Shown piece after piece: positions 27,280 to 35,844 of a DNA stretch of 64,000 nucleotides (within the stretch, counting starts at the first letter, position 1; each line of letters begins with the position of its first letter). Below the pieces are notes generated by a model that was not told where the DNA came from, searched no databases, and worked only from the letters and a program-made list of their open reading frames with translations. The stretch comes from Tateyamaria omphalii. GTDB taxonomy: Bacteria; Pseudomonadota; Alphaproteobacteria; Rhodobacterales; Rhodobacteraceae. The position numbers were made by a program, and so were the translations under genes. The DNA lies in assembly GCF_001969365.1 (NCBI RefSeq), contig NZ_CP019312.1, positions 3,162,001-3,226,000 on the forward strand, given 5' to 3'.

Positions 27280-27714
27280 ATGACACCACAACAGCGCGCC
27301 CAGCGCTGCGCCGACACCATGTGGGCCACCGATCAGGCCAGCCAGGCGCTCGGTATGCGCATCGCGCAGGTCGCGCCGGGGGCGGCCACGCTTACCATGC
27401 AGGTGCGCAAACACATGCTCAATGGGCACGGCATGTGTCACGGTGGCATGATCTTTACGCTGGCCGACAGCGCGTTCGCCTTCGCCTGCAACAGCTACAA
27501 CCGGCTCACCGTCGCCCAATCGAACCAGATCACCTACCTCGCCCCCGGCAAACCGGACGAGGTCCTGACCGCGACCGCGACAGAGGTTGCGCGGCAAGGC
27601 CGCTCCGGCACCTACGACGTGACGGTCATCGGCCAGGACGGCCGCCAGATTGCCCTCTTCCGCGGCCTCTCCCGCGAAATCGCAGGCACCCATTTCGAAG
27701 AGGACACGGAATGA
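27280..27714 (+). CDS. paaI: Hydroxyphenylacetyl-CoA thioesterase PaaI
   Basis: A 144-residue hot-dog fold thioesterase. PaaI releases CoA from stalled phenylacetate-pathway intermediates. The signature HGGMIFTLADSAFAFACNS (about residues 54-72) contains the conserved HGG and the catalytic Asp in LADSAFA. Other features are the N-terminal NGHGMC loop and the SNQITYLAPGKP strand. It overlaps paaK by 4 bases (ATGA), and this partnership makes the PaaI identity more secure than the thioesterase fold alone. Confidence 0.9.
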   Translation: MTPQQRAQRCADTMWATDQASQALGMRIAQVAPGAATLTMQVRKHMLNGHGMCHGGMIFTLADSAFAFACNSYNRLTVAQSNQITYLAPGKPDEVLTATATEVARQGRSGTYDVTVIGQDGRQIALFRGLSREIAGTHFEEDTE

Positions 27715-29000
27715 AAGACCTCACGCCCGCCAAGCACACCCTCGACCCCATCGAGATCGCCAGCCGGGACGAGATTGAGGCGCTGCAGCTCGACCGGCTC
27801 AAATGGTCGCTCACCCACGCCTACGAAAACGTCCCCCACTACAAAGCCGCCTTCGACGGCGCAGGTCTCCGCCCCGGTGACCTCAAGTCGCTCAGCGATC
27901 TTGCGAAATTCCCGTTCACCACCAAACAGGACCTCCGCGAAAACTACCCGTTCGGCATGTTCGCCGTCCCGCGCACGGACGTGAAACGCATCCACGCGTC
28001 ATCCGGCACCACCGGGCAACCGACCGTGGTGGGCTACACCGAAAACGACCTGAAACACTGGGGCAACGTGGTCGCACGATCGCTACGCGCCGCAGGGCTT
28101 CAACCCGGCGACCTTTTGCACAACGCCTATGGCTACGGTCTCTTCACCGGCGGGCTCGGCATCCACCTGGGCGCCGACGCGCTGGGGCTGACCACCATCC
28201 CCATCTCTGGCGGCATGACCCCCCGCCAGGTCCGCCTGATCGACGACTTCAAACCCAAGGGGATCACGGTCACCCCGTCCTACGCCCTGTCGATCCTCGA
28301 CGAATTCAACACTCAGGGCCTCGACCCCCGCGCCTCCAGCCTGGACGTTGGCATCTTTGGCGCAGAACCCTGGACCAACGCCATGCGGACCGAAATCGAA
28401 CAGGCCTTCGACATGCACGCCGTCGACATCTATGGCCTCTCCGAAGTCATCGGCCCCGGCGTCTCCATGGAATGTGTGGAAACCAAAGACGGCCTGCACA
28501 TCTGGGAAGACCACTTTTTCCCCGAAATCATCGACCCTAATACAGGCGAACCAATGGCCGACGGCGACATGGGCGAACTGGTCTTCACCTCACTGACGAA
28601 AGAGGCGTTCCCGATCATCCGCTACCGCACCCGCGACCTCACCCGGTTGCTGCCGGGTACGGCGCGGTCCATGCGACGCATGGAAAAAGTGACAGGGCGC
28701 AGCGATGACATGATCATCCTGCGCGGCGTCAACGTCTTCCCGACCCAGATCGAGGAATGCCTGATGGCCACCCCCGGCCTCGCGCCCCACTTCCAGATCG
28801 AGCTGACCAAACCAAATCGTATGGACGAAATGCGCGTCCTGTGTGAGGCGACGACTGGCGGCGACCATACGGACGCCGCACGCGCGCTTGCCCACCGGAT
28901 CAAGCAAAGCATCGGGATCAGCGTCGCCGTCGATGTGGCCGTCCCCGGCAGCGTTGCGCGATCCCAAGGCAAGGCGGTGCGGATTGTGGACAAACGATAA
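27711..29000 (+). CDS. paaK: Phenylacetate--CoA ligase
   Basis: A 429-residue AMP-forming ligase that activates phenylacetate with ATP and CoA, the entry step to the aerobic paa pathway. Features: P-loop-like HASSGTTGQPTVVGYT (about residues 97-112), IYGLSEVIGPG (adenine binding, about 239-249), the hinge/GELVFTSLTKEAFPIIRYRTRDLT region (shown as GELVFTSLTKEAFP and IIRYRTRDLT), GRSDDMIILRGVNVFP and the late lysine in GSVARSQGKAVRI. Length and motifs are typical of PaaK. The ring-oxidation genes paaABCDE are not in this window, so the rest of the pathway must lie elsewhere if present. Confidence 0.94.
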   Translation: MKDLTPAKHTLDPIEIASRDEIEALQLDRLKWSLTHAYENVPHYKAAFDGAGLRPGDLKSLSDLAKFPFTTKQDLRENYPFGMFAVPRTDVKRIHASSGTTGQPTVVGYTENDLKHWGNVVARSLRAAGLQPGDLLHNAYGYGLFTGGLGIHLGADALGLTTIPISGGMTPRQVRLIDDFKPKGITVTPSYALSILDEFNTQGLDPRASSLDVGIFGAEPWTNAMRTEIEQAFDMHAVDIYGLSEVIGPGVSMECVETKDGLHIWEDHFFPEIIDPNTGEPMADGDMGELVFTSLTKEAFPIIRYRTRDLTRLLPGTARSMRRMEKVTGRSDDMIILRGVNVFPTQIEECLMATPGLAPHFQIELTKPNRMDEMRVLCEATTGGDHTDAARALAHRIKQSIGISVAVDVAVPGSVARSQGKAVRIVDKR

Positions 29001-29425
29001 AGACAGCGTCAACGGGTGCCGAGCGGTGTTATTTTCATCACTCGCAATGGCTTACACTGGCCGGACGCGCCCGGTGGGTATGGTCCACACAAGAGAGAGT
29101 CCAGGCATCTGATCCATTGCCCGGCAGGGGATTTGCAAAATGGCCCAGAGGGGCCAAGCTGCACGTGATCTGCGACAGCCAGTGAAATACGATAGGCATC
29201 GCTACAAGCGCCGAAACCCCATCTAGATCACATTCGGCAGGCGGACGGATCGGCGGCATGTTGCAACCCGCTACAACAGAGGCCCAAAGGCCTTCCTGTC
29301 GGCAATCGCACTGGCCGCACCCGTCATTTACCGGCTATAACTCTGGAGCCTATCAAGGCAGTCCACTTCCGTTCGCGTTCAGAAGCGGCCGACGTGGTCA
29401 CCAGATGGCATTGAAAGGACCACCA
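29001..29425. other. Gene-free stretch before the copper operon
   Basis: About 425 bases with no reading frame I would defend. A weak hairpin TGGCCC-AGAG-GGGCCA is at 29141-29156 without a T run. TATAAC at 29336-29341 could be a -10 element for copC, but no clear -35 fits it. Composition turns visibly less G/C-rich here, the left edge of the accessory region. Confidence 0.5.
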
Positions 29426-29767
29426 GTGACAAGACCAATCTTAACCAGTCTGATGGTGCTTTGGGCCACATCGGCGTTTGCGCATTCGCCGCTGAACGCC
29501 ACGGTTCCAGCCAACGAAGCGATCGTTGCTGAGGTGCCAAGTGAGATCGTGTTGGGTTTCAAGGGCAACATTCGCCTCACACGTGTGGCAATGACCCACG
29601 CGGTGCATGAAGCTGATCTCGATCTGGATGGGTTCAGCGGGTTTATCTCTGAATACACAATCCCGATGCAATCTATGGGTGCAGGAACCTATCAGATCGA
29701 ATGGCGCGGCCTTGGCGACGACGGTCATCCGATGAGCGGCACGTTCAGCTTCACGGTTCAGGAATAG
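29426..29767 (+). CDS. copC: Copper resistance protein CopC
   Basis: A 113-residue periplasmic copper-binding protein. The signal peptide (RPILTSLMVLWATSAFA) is cleaved before HSPLNATVPAN, leaving the N-terminal His that binds Cu(II) in CopC proteins. The rest follows the beta-barrel pattern, with VLGFKGNIRLTRV and a closing GHPMSGTFSFTVQE (a second His). CopC passes copper to the membrane protein CopD, encoded next. The GTG at 29426 has AAAGGA 6 bases before it; an in-frame ATG at 29405 is an alternative. The stop overlaps the copD start (TAGTG). Confidence 0.88.
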   Translation: MTRPILTSLMVLWATSAFAHSPLNATVPANEAIVAEVPSEIVLGFKGNIRLTRVAMTHAVHEADLDLDGFSGFISEYTIPMQSMGAGTYQIEWRGLGDDGHPMSGTFSFTVQE

Positions 29768-30612
29768 TGCCAGACATCTGGGGACTGGGTGCGATTGCCA
29801 CCAAGTTTGCCCTATACCTTGGGGTGATGACATCCACGGGAACAGTATTTGTGGCGCTGTTGTTCCAGGTGGAGAACATCCGGCGCTTAACGGTCGTCTT
29901 CGCCATGCTTGCTCTCATTGCCACCATCATTGGTTTTTCTCTGGGTGGGGCTGCGTTAACGGGTGATATGGGCGGCATGACAGACCCCGAGATGCTGGGG
30001 CTGCTTTGGAGCACGCCTGTCGGAACCGCATTGGCTTATCGTCTGGTTGGCCTGGCCCTGTTGATCTTGGGACTGATGCTCGGTCGTTCTGGCCTGTGGG
30101 TCTCTGCGATAGGCGGAGGTCTTGCCCTTTGGTCTTTCGCCAGTGTCGGACATATCCCGGACCGCGACATATTCTGGCTGGATGGGCTCTTGCTGATCCA
30201 TCTTGCTGCCATTGCAGTGTGGATTGGCATCCTGACCCCTTTGAAGCGGCTGGCCAATATATCCACTGCGAAAGCGGCCGCCGACCTCGGACACCGCTTT
30301 GGCCGCATGGCTGTGGTCTTTGTTCCTTTGCTCATTCTGGCGGGTCTGGTGATGAGCTATGTGTTGGTTGGATCAATCGCCTCACTGGTCGGCACAGGTT
30401 ATGGCCAAGCCCTGATTGTAAAAGTCGCAGTTGTCGTTGTCCTGCTTGGGCTCGCCGCTTTGAACAAGTTGCGTTTTGTCCCTAAGCTGATGAACGGGGA
30501 CGCCCATGCAGCGCAACACTTGTCACGGTCGATTTCGTTTGAATGGGTCGCTGTGATAATAATTTTACTCACCACAGCCGTCCTCACATCCGCTCTGACG
30601 TTACCATCATGA
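29767..30612 (+). CDS. copD: Copper resistance protein CopD
   Basis: A 281-residue inner-membrane protein with about eight hydrophobic segments, of the CopD family involved in copper import with CopC. Features: VGHIPDRDIFWLDGLLLIHLAAIAVWIGILTPL, shown in parts VGHIPDRDIFWLDG and LLLIHLAAIAVWIG, where His residues in membrane helices are the likely copper ligands, and the C-terminal LNKLRFVPKLMNGD loop typical of CopD. It starts at GTG 29767, overlapping the copC stop, and its own stop overlaps the possible first start of the multicopper oxidase. Confidence 0.88.
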   Translation: MPDIWGLGAIATKFALYLGVMTSTGTVFVALLFQVENIRRLTVVFAMLALIATIIGFSLGGAALTGDMGGMTDPEMLGLLWSTPVGTALAYRLVGLALLILGLMLGRSGLWVSAIGGGLALWSFASVGHIPDRDIFWLDGLLLIHLAAIAVWIGILTPLKRLANISTAKAAADLGHRFGRMAVVFVPLLILAGLVMSYVLVGSIASLVGTGYGQALIVKVAVVVVLLGLAALNKLRFVPKLMNGDAHAAQHLSRSISFEWVAVIIILLTTAVLTSALTLPS

Positions 30613-30620
30613 GGCTTTCC

Positions 30621-31919
30621 ATGAACCGACGCCAATTCCTTGCCAGTTCTGCCGCGATGGGTCTGCTGCCCCGTTCTGCGGCGTCTGCATCGCCCACCTA
30701 TCGCCTCAGGGCTGAAGACGTCACAGGACAAATCCTGCCTTTGGGGGACGGGGCCACGCGGATGCTGGGCTTTAACGGCTCCATGCCTGGCCCAGAGCTT
30801 CGGGTGCGGCAGGGCGAACGGGTGCGCGTCGATGTTGAGAACGGCCTTGACGAAGGCACCGCCGTTCACTGGCATGGCATACGGCTTGAGAACAGCATGG
30901 ACGGGGTGCCTGCCTTGACCCAGACCATCATCGAACCGGGTGACACGAAGACCTACAGCTTCGTGCCCCCTGATGCCGGGACGTTCTGGTACCACTCGCA
31001 TTACATTTCTCACGAACAAGTCGCGCGGGGCCTGATGGGGCCGCTGATCATCGAAGACGATGAACCTATCGACGTAGATCACGACATAACGGCAATCCTG
31101 TCCGATTGGCGGATGGAGCGGGACGGGACGTTGATCGAAGAATACACAGATCGCCATAGCGTCGCCCATGCGGGGCTTCTTGGCACATTTGCGCGCGCCT
31201 TCTTTTCGCGCGGTGAGGTGAAAGCCGGAGATAGAATCAGGTTGCGGCTCATCAATGCGGCGACGAACAGGATTTTCCCGGTCGTTGTCAGCGGGGCCTC
31301 TGGCAGGATCGTTGCGTTGGATGGCATCTCACTATCAGAGCCACGTGATTTTGAGCAGATCATGATGGCGCCCGCACAGCGGGTTGATCTGATCCTGGAC
31401 GTGGCGGCAGACGTGAAACTGGACATGATGAGCCGCCAGGGCCCCTATGAACTTGGGACGATTGCGGCATCCGGAAAGAACGGGCTCCGCAAGGCGACAC
31501 CGATCGCTGCCTTGCCCGCCCACGCCATTCCCGTTCCATCAAATCCCGACCGGCACCTGACCCTTCACATGATGGGTGGAGCCATGGGAGGGCGCCATGG
31601 TGGAGCCAACATCTGGGCTTTCAACGACATTTCCGACCTGCAGTCCGACCCATTTGCGTATTTCCGGAAAGGCGAAACCGCACGGATCACACTGGTGAAT
31701 GACACCTCATTCCCACATGGCATCCACCTGCACGGCCATCATTTCTACGAAGTCGGGGCCGATGGCAGCATCGGCGATCTGCGCGATACGACGCTCGTCA
31801 ATGCACGGGAGAACCGCGACATTCTTTGCACCTTCGATAACCCCGGAAAATGGATGCTGCACTGTCACATGCTCAGCCATGCGTTTGGCGGAATGCGCAC
31901 ATGGGTTGAGGTCACATGA
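30621..31919 (+). CDS. Tat-exported multicopper oxidase
   Basis: A 432-residue multicopper oxidase of the CueO/CopA type, which oxidises Cu(I) or other reductants with O2 in the periplasm. The N-terminus MNRRQFLASSAAMG is a twin-arginine signal. All four copper-binding motifs are visible: HWHGIR, WYHSHY, HGIHLHGHH and HCHMLSHAFGGM, the last with the T1 copper Cys/His pair. A small Met/His patch (LHMMGGAMGGRHGG) resembles copper-sensing loops. GAGG six bases before 30621 favours this ATG; an in-frame ATG at 30609 overlaps the copD stop. Operon context supports copper tolerance. Confidence 0.9.
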   Translation: MNRRQFLASSAAMGLLPRSAASASPTYRLRAEDVTGQILPLGDGATRMLGFNGSMPGPELRVRQGERVRVDVENGLDEGTAVHWHGIRLENSMDGVPALTQTIIEPGDTKTYSFVPPDAGTFWYHSHYISHEQVARGLMGPLIIEDDEPIDVDHDITAILSDWRMERDGTLIEEYTDRHSVAHAGLLGTFARAFFSRGEVKAGDRIRLRLINAATNRIFPVVVSGASGRIVALDGISLSEPRDFEQIMMAPAQRVDLILDVAADVKLDMMSRQGPYELGTIAASGKNGLRKATPIAALPAHAIPVPSNPDRHLTLHMMGGAMGGRHGGANIWAFNDISDLQSDPFAYFRKGETARITLVNDTSFPHGIHLHGHHFYEVGADGSIGDLRDTTLVNARENRDILCTFDNPGKWMLHCHMLSHAFGGMRTWVEVT

Positions 31920-32341
31920 GAAAACCATTGCTGGCAATGATGCTTCTGGCGGCGCCAGCCTTGGCAGACCATGAACTCCTGGACCGCGACATCGACGCAG
32001 GCCAAACGCTCTACCAACAGCAATGCGCAGCCTGTCACGGAGCCAGTCTTGAGGGGCAACCAAACTGGCGGTCTCCCAACGAAGATGGAACACTGCCCGC
32101 CCCACCTCACGACGACACAGGGCATACATGGCATCACGACAACCAGTTGTTGTTTGAATACACGAAACTTGGAGGAAGAGGTGCATTGGCCGCCCGTGGT
32201 GTGGATGATTTCAACAGCGGCATGCCTGCCTTTGAGGGCGTGACCACGGACGACGAGATTTGGGATATTCTTGCCTATATCAGATCGACTTGGCCTGAGC
32301 GGGTGCAACAACTGCAAGCCGGCCGCAACCCGCCGCACTGA
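31916..32341 (+). CDS. c-type cytochrome
   Basis: A 141-residue periplasmic monohaem cytochrome c. Signal peptide MRKPLLAMMLLAAPALA; haem motif CAACH at about residues 37-41; likely axial Met in FNSGMPAFEG (about residue 103), then a last helix ending IWDILAYIRSTWP as in class I cytochromes. It overlaps the oxidase gene by 4 bases (ATGA), so it may feed or drain electrons for the multicopper oxidase. A cytochrome in this spot is not part of the textbook cop operon. Confidence 0.9.
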   Translation: MRKPLLAMMLLAAPALADHELLDRDIDAGQTLYQQQCAACHGASLEGQPNWRSPNEDGTLPAPPHDDTGHTWHHDNQLLFEYTKLGGRGALAARGVDDFNSGMPAFEGVTTDDEIWDILAYIRSTWPERVQQLQAGRNPPH

Positions 32342-32382
32342 AGCGATGGCGGTGGATCACCAACATGTATCTGCTCGGCATC

Positions 32383-32967
32383 TTAGGAGCCATCTGTGCG
32401 CTCCGATACGACGTACTTGCCACGACCAACCCGCTGCAACTTTCCTTCCGTGCAGAGGTCTGTGAGTGTGCGGTAACACGCTTCGCGGGTCAGATTGATA
32501 CGGCCAGCAAGTTCGGTCACCGCACCTTGATTGTAGCCAGCCTGCACCGCAGCGAGAACGCGGTGTTTTGCAGATCGAATGGCAAGAATTTCTGAGTGCG
32601 CCCGATACCGCTGAACCTGGGTTGCCAGATGCTGTGAAAACCGGATGGAAAAATCCGATCCAGCGCGCATCAAATCAAGGACTGTGCCTCGGTCGTAGCA
32701 AGTGACTTCGCTGTCGCTCACACACACCGCTTCGCAATGATACGCATCTGAGAAGATTGATGCTTCGGCGAAGCAATCACCTTCAGTCGCTCGATGAATG
32801 ACCAATACGTCGCCTGTTTCCGTCATTCTTTGAAGCGTTACGCCGCCGCTTTTGACCCGAAAGAAACCGTGTGTCCGTTGACCCTGCCGAAACAGGGTAT
32901 CACCACGCTTGGCCGTGATGGTCTTGAGTGCACTCTTGGGCAACGCCGTCAGTATTTCATCCAACAT
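32383..32967 (-). CDS. Crp/Fnr family transcriptional regulator
   Basis: A 194-residue regulator with a cyclic-nucleotide-type sensory fold (GDTLFRQGQRTHGFFRVKSG, about residues 22-41) and a C-terminal Crp-type helix-turn-helix (VTELAGRINLTREACYRTLTDL, residues about 149-170, in two parts AVTELAGRINL and TREACYRTLTDL). The effector is unknown; several cysteines (DCFAE, HCEAVC, TCYD) might sense metal or redox state. The ATG at 32967 is chosen because a dyad symmetric site overlaps it; an in-frame TTG at 33015 would add 16 residues. It faces the copper operon tail and is divergent from the His-rich protein gene, so a copper-linked role is likely. Confidence 0.85.
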   Translation of the reverse strand: MLDEILTALPKSALKTITAKRGDTLFRQGQRTHGFFRVKSGGVTLQRMTETGDVLVIHRATEGDCFAEASIFSDAYHCEAVCVSDSEVTCYDRGTVLDLMRAGSDFSIRFSQHLATQVQRYRAHSEILAIRSAKHRVLAAVQAGYNQGAVTELAGRINLTREACYRTLTDLCTEGKLQRVGRGKYVVSERTDGS

Positions 32968-32983
32968 ATGATCGAAATCATAT
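32966..32983. promoter_or_regulatory. Crp/Fnr-type palindrome in the regulator's promoter
   Basis: ATATGAT-CGAA-ATCATAT is a perfect 7-bp inverted repeat with 4-base spacing, very close to the FNR box TTGAT-N4-ATCAA. It overlaps the regulator's ATG and lies 47 bases before the divergent gene at 33030, a natural place for autoregulation and shared control. Confidence 0.65.
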
Positions 32984-33029
32984 TTGGTCTGCGCGTCCTT
33001 GCATAGCCTGTACAAAACCGGAGTTCTTC

Positions 33030-33551
33030 ATGAAGTCATATCTGATAACCGCCGCCTGTATCATAGCCACTTCAACGGCAGCCGCACAGCACATGCACGA
33101 AGGCGGCGGAGCATTGGAAACAGGCCAGTCGCAATTCGCCGCCATCGCCGAGATCGTTGCACTGCTGCGGGAAGACCCTTTGACGGATTGGTCCCGGGTC
33201 AAGATCGACACACTGCGTGAGCATCTGATCGACATGGACAACGTGACGACGCGTACTTCGGTTAAAACAATGATCGCGGGTGAGACCGTCTCATTCATTG
33301 TCACTGGTGATGGGGAAACGGTCCTGTCGGCCCAGCGAATGGCGACGGCCCATGCGCCGATGCTTGAGACTGAAACCGGATGGCAGGTTGATATCCAGCA
33401 GATTGCTGATGGCGTTCAGATGTCGGTCACGTCATCAGACAAGGACGCCGTATCGCAGATCACAGGGCTTGGCTTTCACGGATTGATGACCATTGGTGCG
33501 CACCACCAACAACACCACACGATGATCGCACTGGGTCATGATCCGCACTGA
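33030..33551 (+). CDS. His-rich periplasmic protein, copper-cluster associated
   Basis: A 173-residue protein with a signal peptide (MKSYLITAACIIATSTAAA) followed at once by QHMHEGGG and ending in IGAHHQQHHTMIALGHDPH. These Met/His clusters at both ends of the mature chain are typical of copper or other soft-metal binding sites. The middle (AEIVALLREDPLTDWSRVKIDTLREHLIDM, given here only by its ends AEIVALLRED and REHLIDM) is helical. I know of no named family. Its place beside the Crp/Fnr gene and the cop genes suggests periplasmic metal buffering. Confidence 0.75.
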   Translation: MKSYLITAACIIATSTAAAQHMHEGGGALETGQSQFAAIAEIVALLREDPLTDWSRVKIDTLREHLIDMDNVTTRTSVKTMIAGETVSFIVTGDGETVLSAQRMATAHAPMLETETGWQVDIQQIADGVQMSVTSSDKDAVSQITGLGFHGLMTIGAHHQQHHTMIALGHDPH

Positions 33552-33822
33552 ATGTTGGACGCCGACATTGGCGCAGCCGCAGCGCAACAACACCCTGTCC
33601 CGCGACTTGCACCCTAGCAGCCCGGTCCATCTCGCAAATGCGGCGAACGACTGGATAGCTGGCATTCTTGCCATTCGCCGCACGCGCAAAATCTGGAAGG
33701 TGATGAATGAGTGTGTCGGGGATTAAGTGTCACGTCATTCGGTTTGCAGAAAGGGACGCTTTTAATCGACGGTCCCCGCTAAAATCGACATCTGCATTCG
33801 AGGTCGCCGAAATCACTGCAAC
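33552..33822. other. Gene-free stretch between copper cluster and TctA
   Basis: No credible gene. A 5-bp stem GGGAC/GTCCC with a 14-base loop at about 33754-33777 has a short T run on the leftward side and could weakly terminate the tctA transcript. Nothing else is seen. Confidence 0.45.
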
Positions 33823-35343
33823 TTAGTCCCGCATGTGTGGATCCAACCCGCACGACTGTTTCGCCGCGCGCCAGCGCCGAACGGAGACCACGGCGAACCC
33901 GACAAGGATCACAACGTCAATCACAATGAGCGCGGCGGCGACCGGACGGTCGACGAAGATCCAATAGCCATCTCGGGAGATCAACAGGGACCGGCGTAGG
34001 TTGGCCTCCAGGATTGGCCCCAAGATCAAACCCAATACGATTGGTGCAAGCGGGTACTTCGCCAAGCGAAACAGGATGCCGATCAGCCCAAAGCCCAACA
34101 TGACCATCAAGTCGAAGACTGATCCCTGCAGGGCGAACGTTCCGATGCAGCACAGAATCAGGATTGTCGGAATCAGGTACGCTTTCGGGATCAGCAAAAC
34201 CCTGATGAAAAAAGGAGCCGCAAGAATACCTGCGAAAAACAGCATCACGTTGGACGCCATATAGACCAGAAACAGGCCGCCAACGAAATCGGGCTGCATC
34301 AGGAACATCTCGGGTCCCGGTATGAACCCGAGGATCAACAATGCGCCAAGAAGCATGGCAGATGACGCGTCGCCAGGAATACCGAGCGCCAGCGTCGGGA
34401 CCAACGTGCCGCCAACCGTCGCGTTGTTCGCGGCCTCCGTGGCAACGACGCCGCCTTCGGCGCCCTCGCCGTACTTCTCTTCCGGTTTGGCAAAGGATTT
34501 GGCGACCGCATAAGAGCTGAAGGAACTGATGTCGCCACCCGCACCGGGAAGGGAGCCAAAAAACACGCCGACCGCAGACGAGCGCAGCAGATTTTTCCAA
34601 TGTCGTAACGTCTGAACCACCGCCTTGAGGCTTGGCCTGGCGATCTCCAGCTTCGGTTTGTCCATCAGATCGTCACGTGCCATCTGAAACGTCATCTCGG
34701 AAATAGCAAAGAGCCCGACAACCACGGCCACGATGTGAAACCCGTTCAGCATGTGGTGCGATCCAAATGTGAAACGGTACCCTGTCGAAAATTCATCCGT
34801 GCCGATCGTCGACAAGAGGAGGCCGAAACAGCAGGCCAGCAGCCCTTTGACAAATGTACCCTCTGAGATCAGCGAGATGGTGAGCAGCCCGGTGATGGCG
34901 AGCATCGTGTATTCCGGTGGGGCAAATCGGCTGGCAAACCCGGCAAGGACAGGGGCGGCAACGATCAGAACGACGCCTCCGACCAGGCCCCCGAGCGAAG
35001 AGGCCGCAAGCGCGATACCAATGGCTTTGGAGGCCTCGCCCTTCTGGGCCATCGGATAACCGTCCAAAAGTGTCGCCGCCGCAATGGGCGTGCCAGGTAT
35101 ACGCAACAGGATGGCCGAGATCGCACCGCCGCAGGACCCGCCAACGAAGATGGATATGAGAAACCCCATACCAGCGAGCGGCGGCAGGCTGATGGCCACG
35201 GGCAGCAGCAGGATGATGCCCATAAGCGGGCCGAGACCGGGAAGTGCGCCGACAAGAAGGCCGATCAGGATACCGGCGAATGTGAGCGCTATGGCGAGAG
35301 GCGAAAAGAAAAGGTCAAAGCCGCCGATGATGGTTTCAAACAT
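33823..35343 (-). CDS. tctA: Tripartite tricarboxylate transporter permease TctA
   Basis: A 506-residue membrane protein, the large permease of a TTT secondary importer, with about 12 hydrophobic segments. Family blocks are clear: GALPGLGPLMGIILLLPVAI (about residues 34-53), GGSCGGAISAILLRIPGTP with the conserved Pro-Gly loop (about 68-86), and the second-half repeat GSLPGAGGDISSF with GGTLVPTLALGIPGDASSAM. It works with TctB and a periplasmic binding protein TctC, both encoded upstream in the operon. Substrates of such systems include citrate and other carboxylates; here the sulfatase neighbour suggests a sulfated or related organic acid. Confidence 0.93.
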   Translation of the reverse strand: MFETIIGGFDLFFSPLAIALTFAGILIGLLVGALPGLGPLMGIILLLPVAISLPPLAGMGFLISIFVGGSCGGAISAILLRIPGTPIAAATLLDGYPMAQKGEASKAIGIALAASSLGGLVGGVVLIVAAPVLAGFASRFAPPEYTMLAITGLLTISLISEGTFVKGLLACCFGLLLSTIGTDEFSTGYRFTFGSHHMLNGFHIVAVVVGLFAISEMTFQMARDDLMDKPKLEIARPSLKAVVQTLRHWKNLLRSSAVGVFFGSLPGAGGDISSFSSYAVAKSFAKPEEKYGEGAEGGVVATEAANNATVGGTLVPTLALGIPGDASSAMLLGALLILGFIPGPEMFLMQPDFVGGLFLVYMASNVMLFFAGILAAPFFIRVLLIPKAYLIPTILILCCIGTFALQGSVFDLMVMLGFGLIGILFRLAKYPLAPIVLGLILGPILEANLRRSLLISRDGYWIFVDRPVAAALIVIDVVILVGFAVVSVRRWRAAKQSCGLDPHMRD

Positions 35344-35349
35344 GCACGC

Positions 35350-35835
35350 CTACCATGGGATATTCAGAGAAAAGACCCCGCTCGGCAACACAACGTTCAG
35401 AATTTTTTCGAAGGCGAATGCCAGCGAAAATGCCAAGATAAAAGCGACGCCAACGGCTTTCACGACGTTGCGCAATCCGCAAAGCCACATGACGGCCGCG
35501 GCCATTGGTGTCGTCGAGAGGTGGTAGCCCAGCCAGTTCAGGCAGGCGAGATAGAGTGCGAACACCGCCAGCAAACCCACACTGCGCCGAAATCCTGCCA
35601 CGGTTCGCAGTTCACTTTGCGGCTCGGTGTCCAGGAAAGACGCACGGACCAGTTGCACAGCCAGCAGGCCCATCATGAAAACGGCAACACTGCGGGGATA
35701 GCTGGCCGCATTGTCATAGGGACCGCCGGAGGCGATCCCTTGTTCCGACATCGACGTTGCGATCTGCTGGAAGACGAGGGCGACAAGTGCTCCGAAGAAC
35801 GCAAGTGCCGCCCATTCTGCACCCTTGGACGACAT
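35350..35835 (-). CDS. tctB: Tripartite tricarboxylate transporter small permease TctB
   Basis: A 161-residue protein with four hydrophobic segments (about residues 9-25, 47-65, 85-104 and 112-145), the size and layout of TctB, the small membrane subunit of TTT carriers. Sequence is poorly conserved in this family; the N-terminal GAEWAALAFFGALVALVF and the FALYLACLNWLGYHLSTTPM helix pair are typical. It lies between tctC (9 bases upstream) and tctA (6 bases downstream), which fixes its identity. Confidence 0.88.
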   Translation of the reverse strand: MSSKGAEWAALAFFGALVALVFQQIATSMSEQGIASGGPYDNAASYPRSVAVFMMGLLAVQLVRASFLDTEPQSELRTVAGFRRSVGLLAVFALYLACLNWLGYHLSTTPMAAAVMWLCGLRNVVKAVGVAFILAFSLAFAFEKILNVVLPSGVFSLNIPW

Positions 35836-35844
35836 CTCCCGATC

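Noticed and set aside
29141..29156. Hairpin TGGCCC-AGAG-GGGCCA as a paaK terminator
   Set aside because: The 6-bp stem is followed by no T run and lies 140 bases from the paaK stop, so the evidence is too weak for a terminator call.
33538..33726. Short open frame after the His-rich protein gene
   Set aside because: No ribosome site, overlaps the preceding gene's end and lacks any family pattern.
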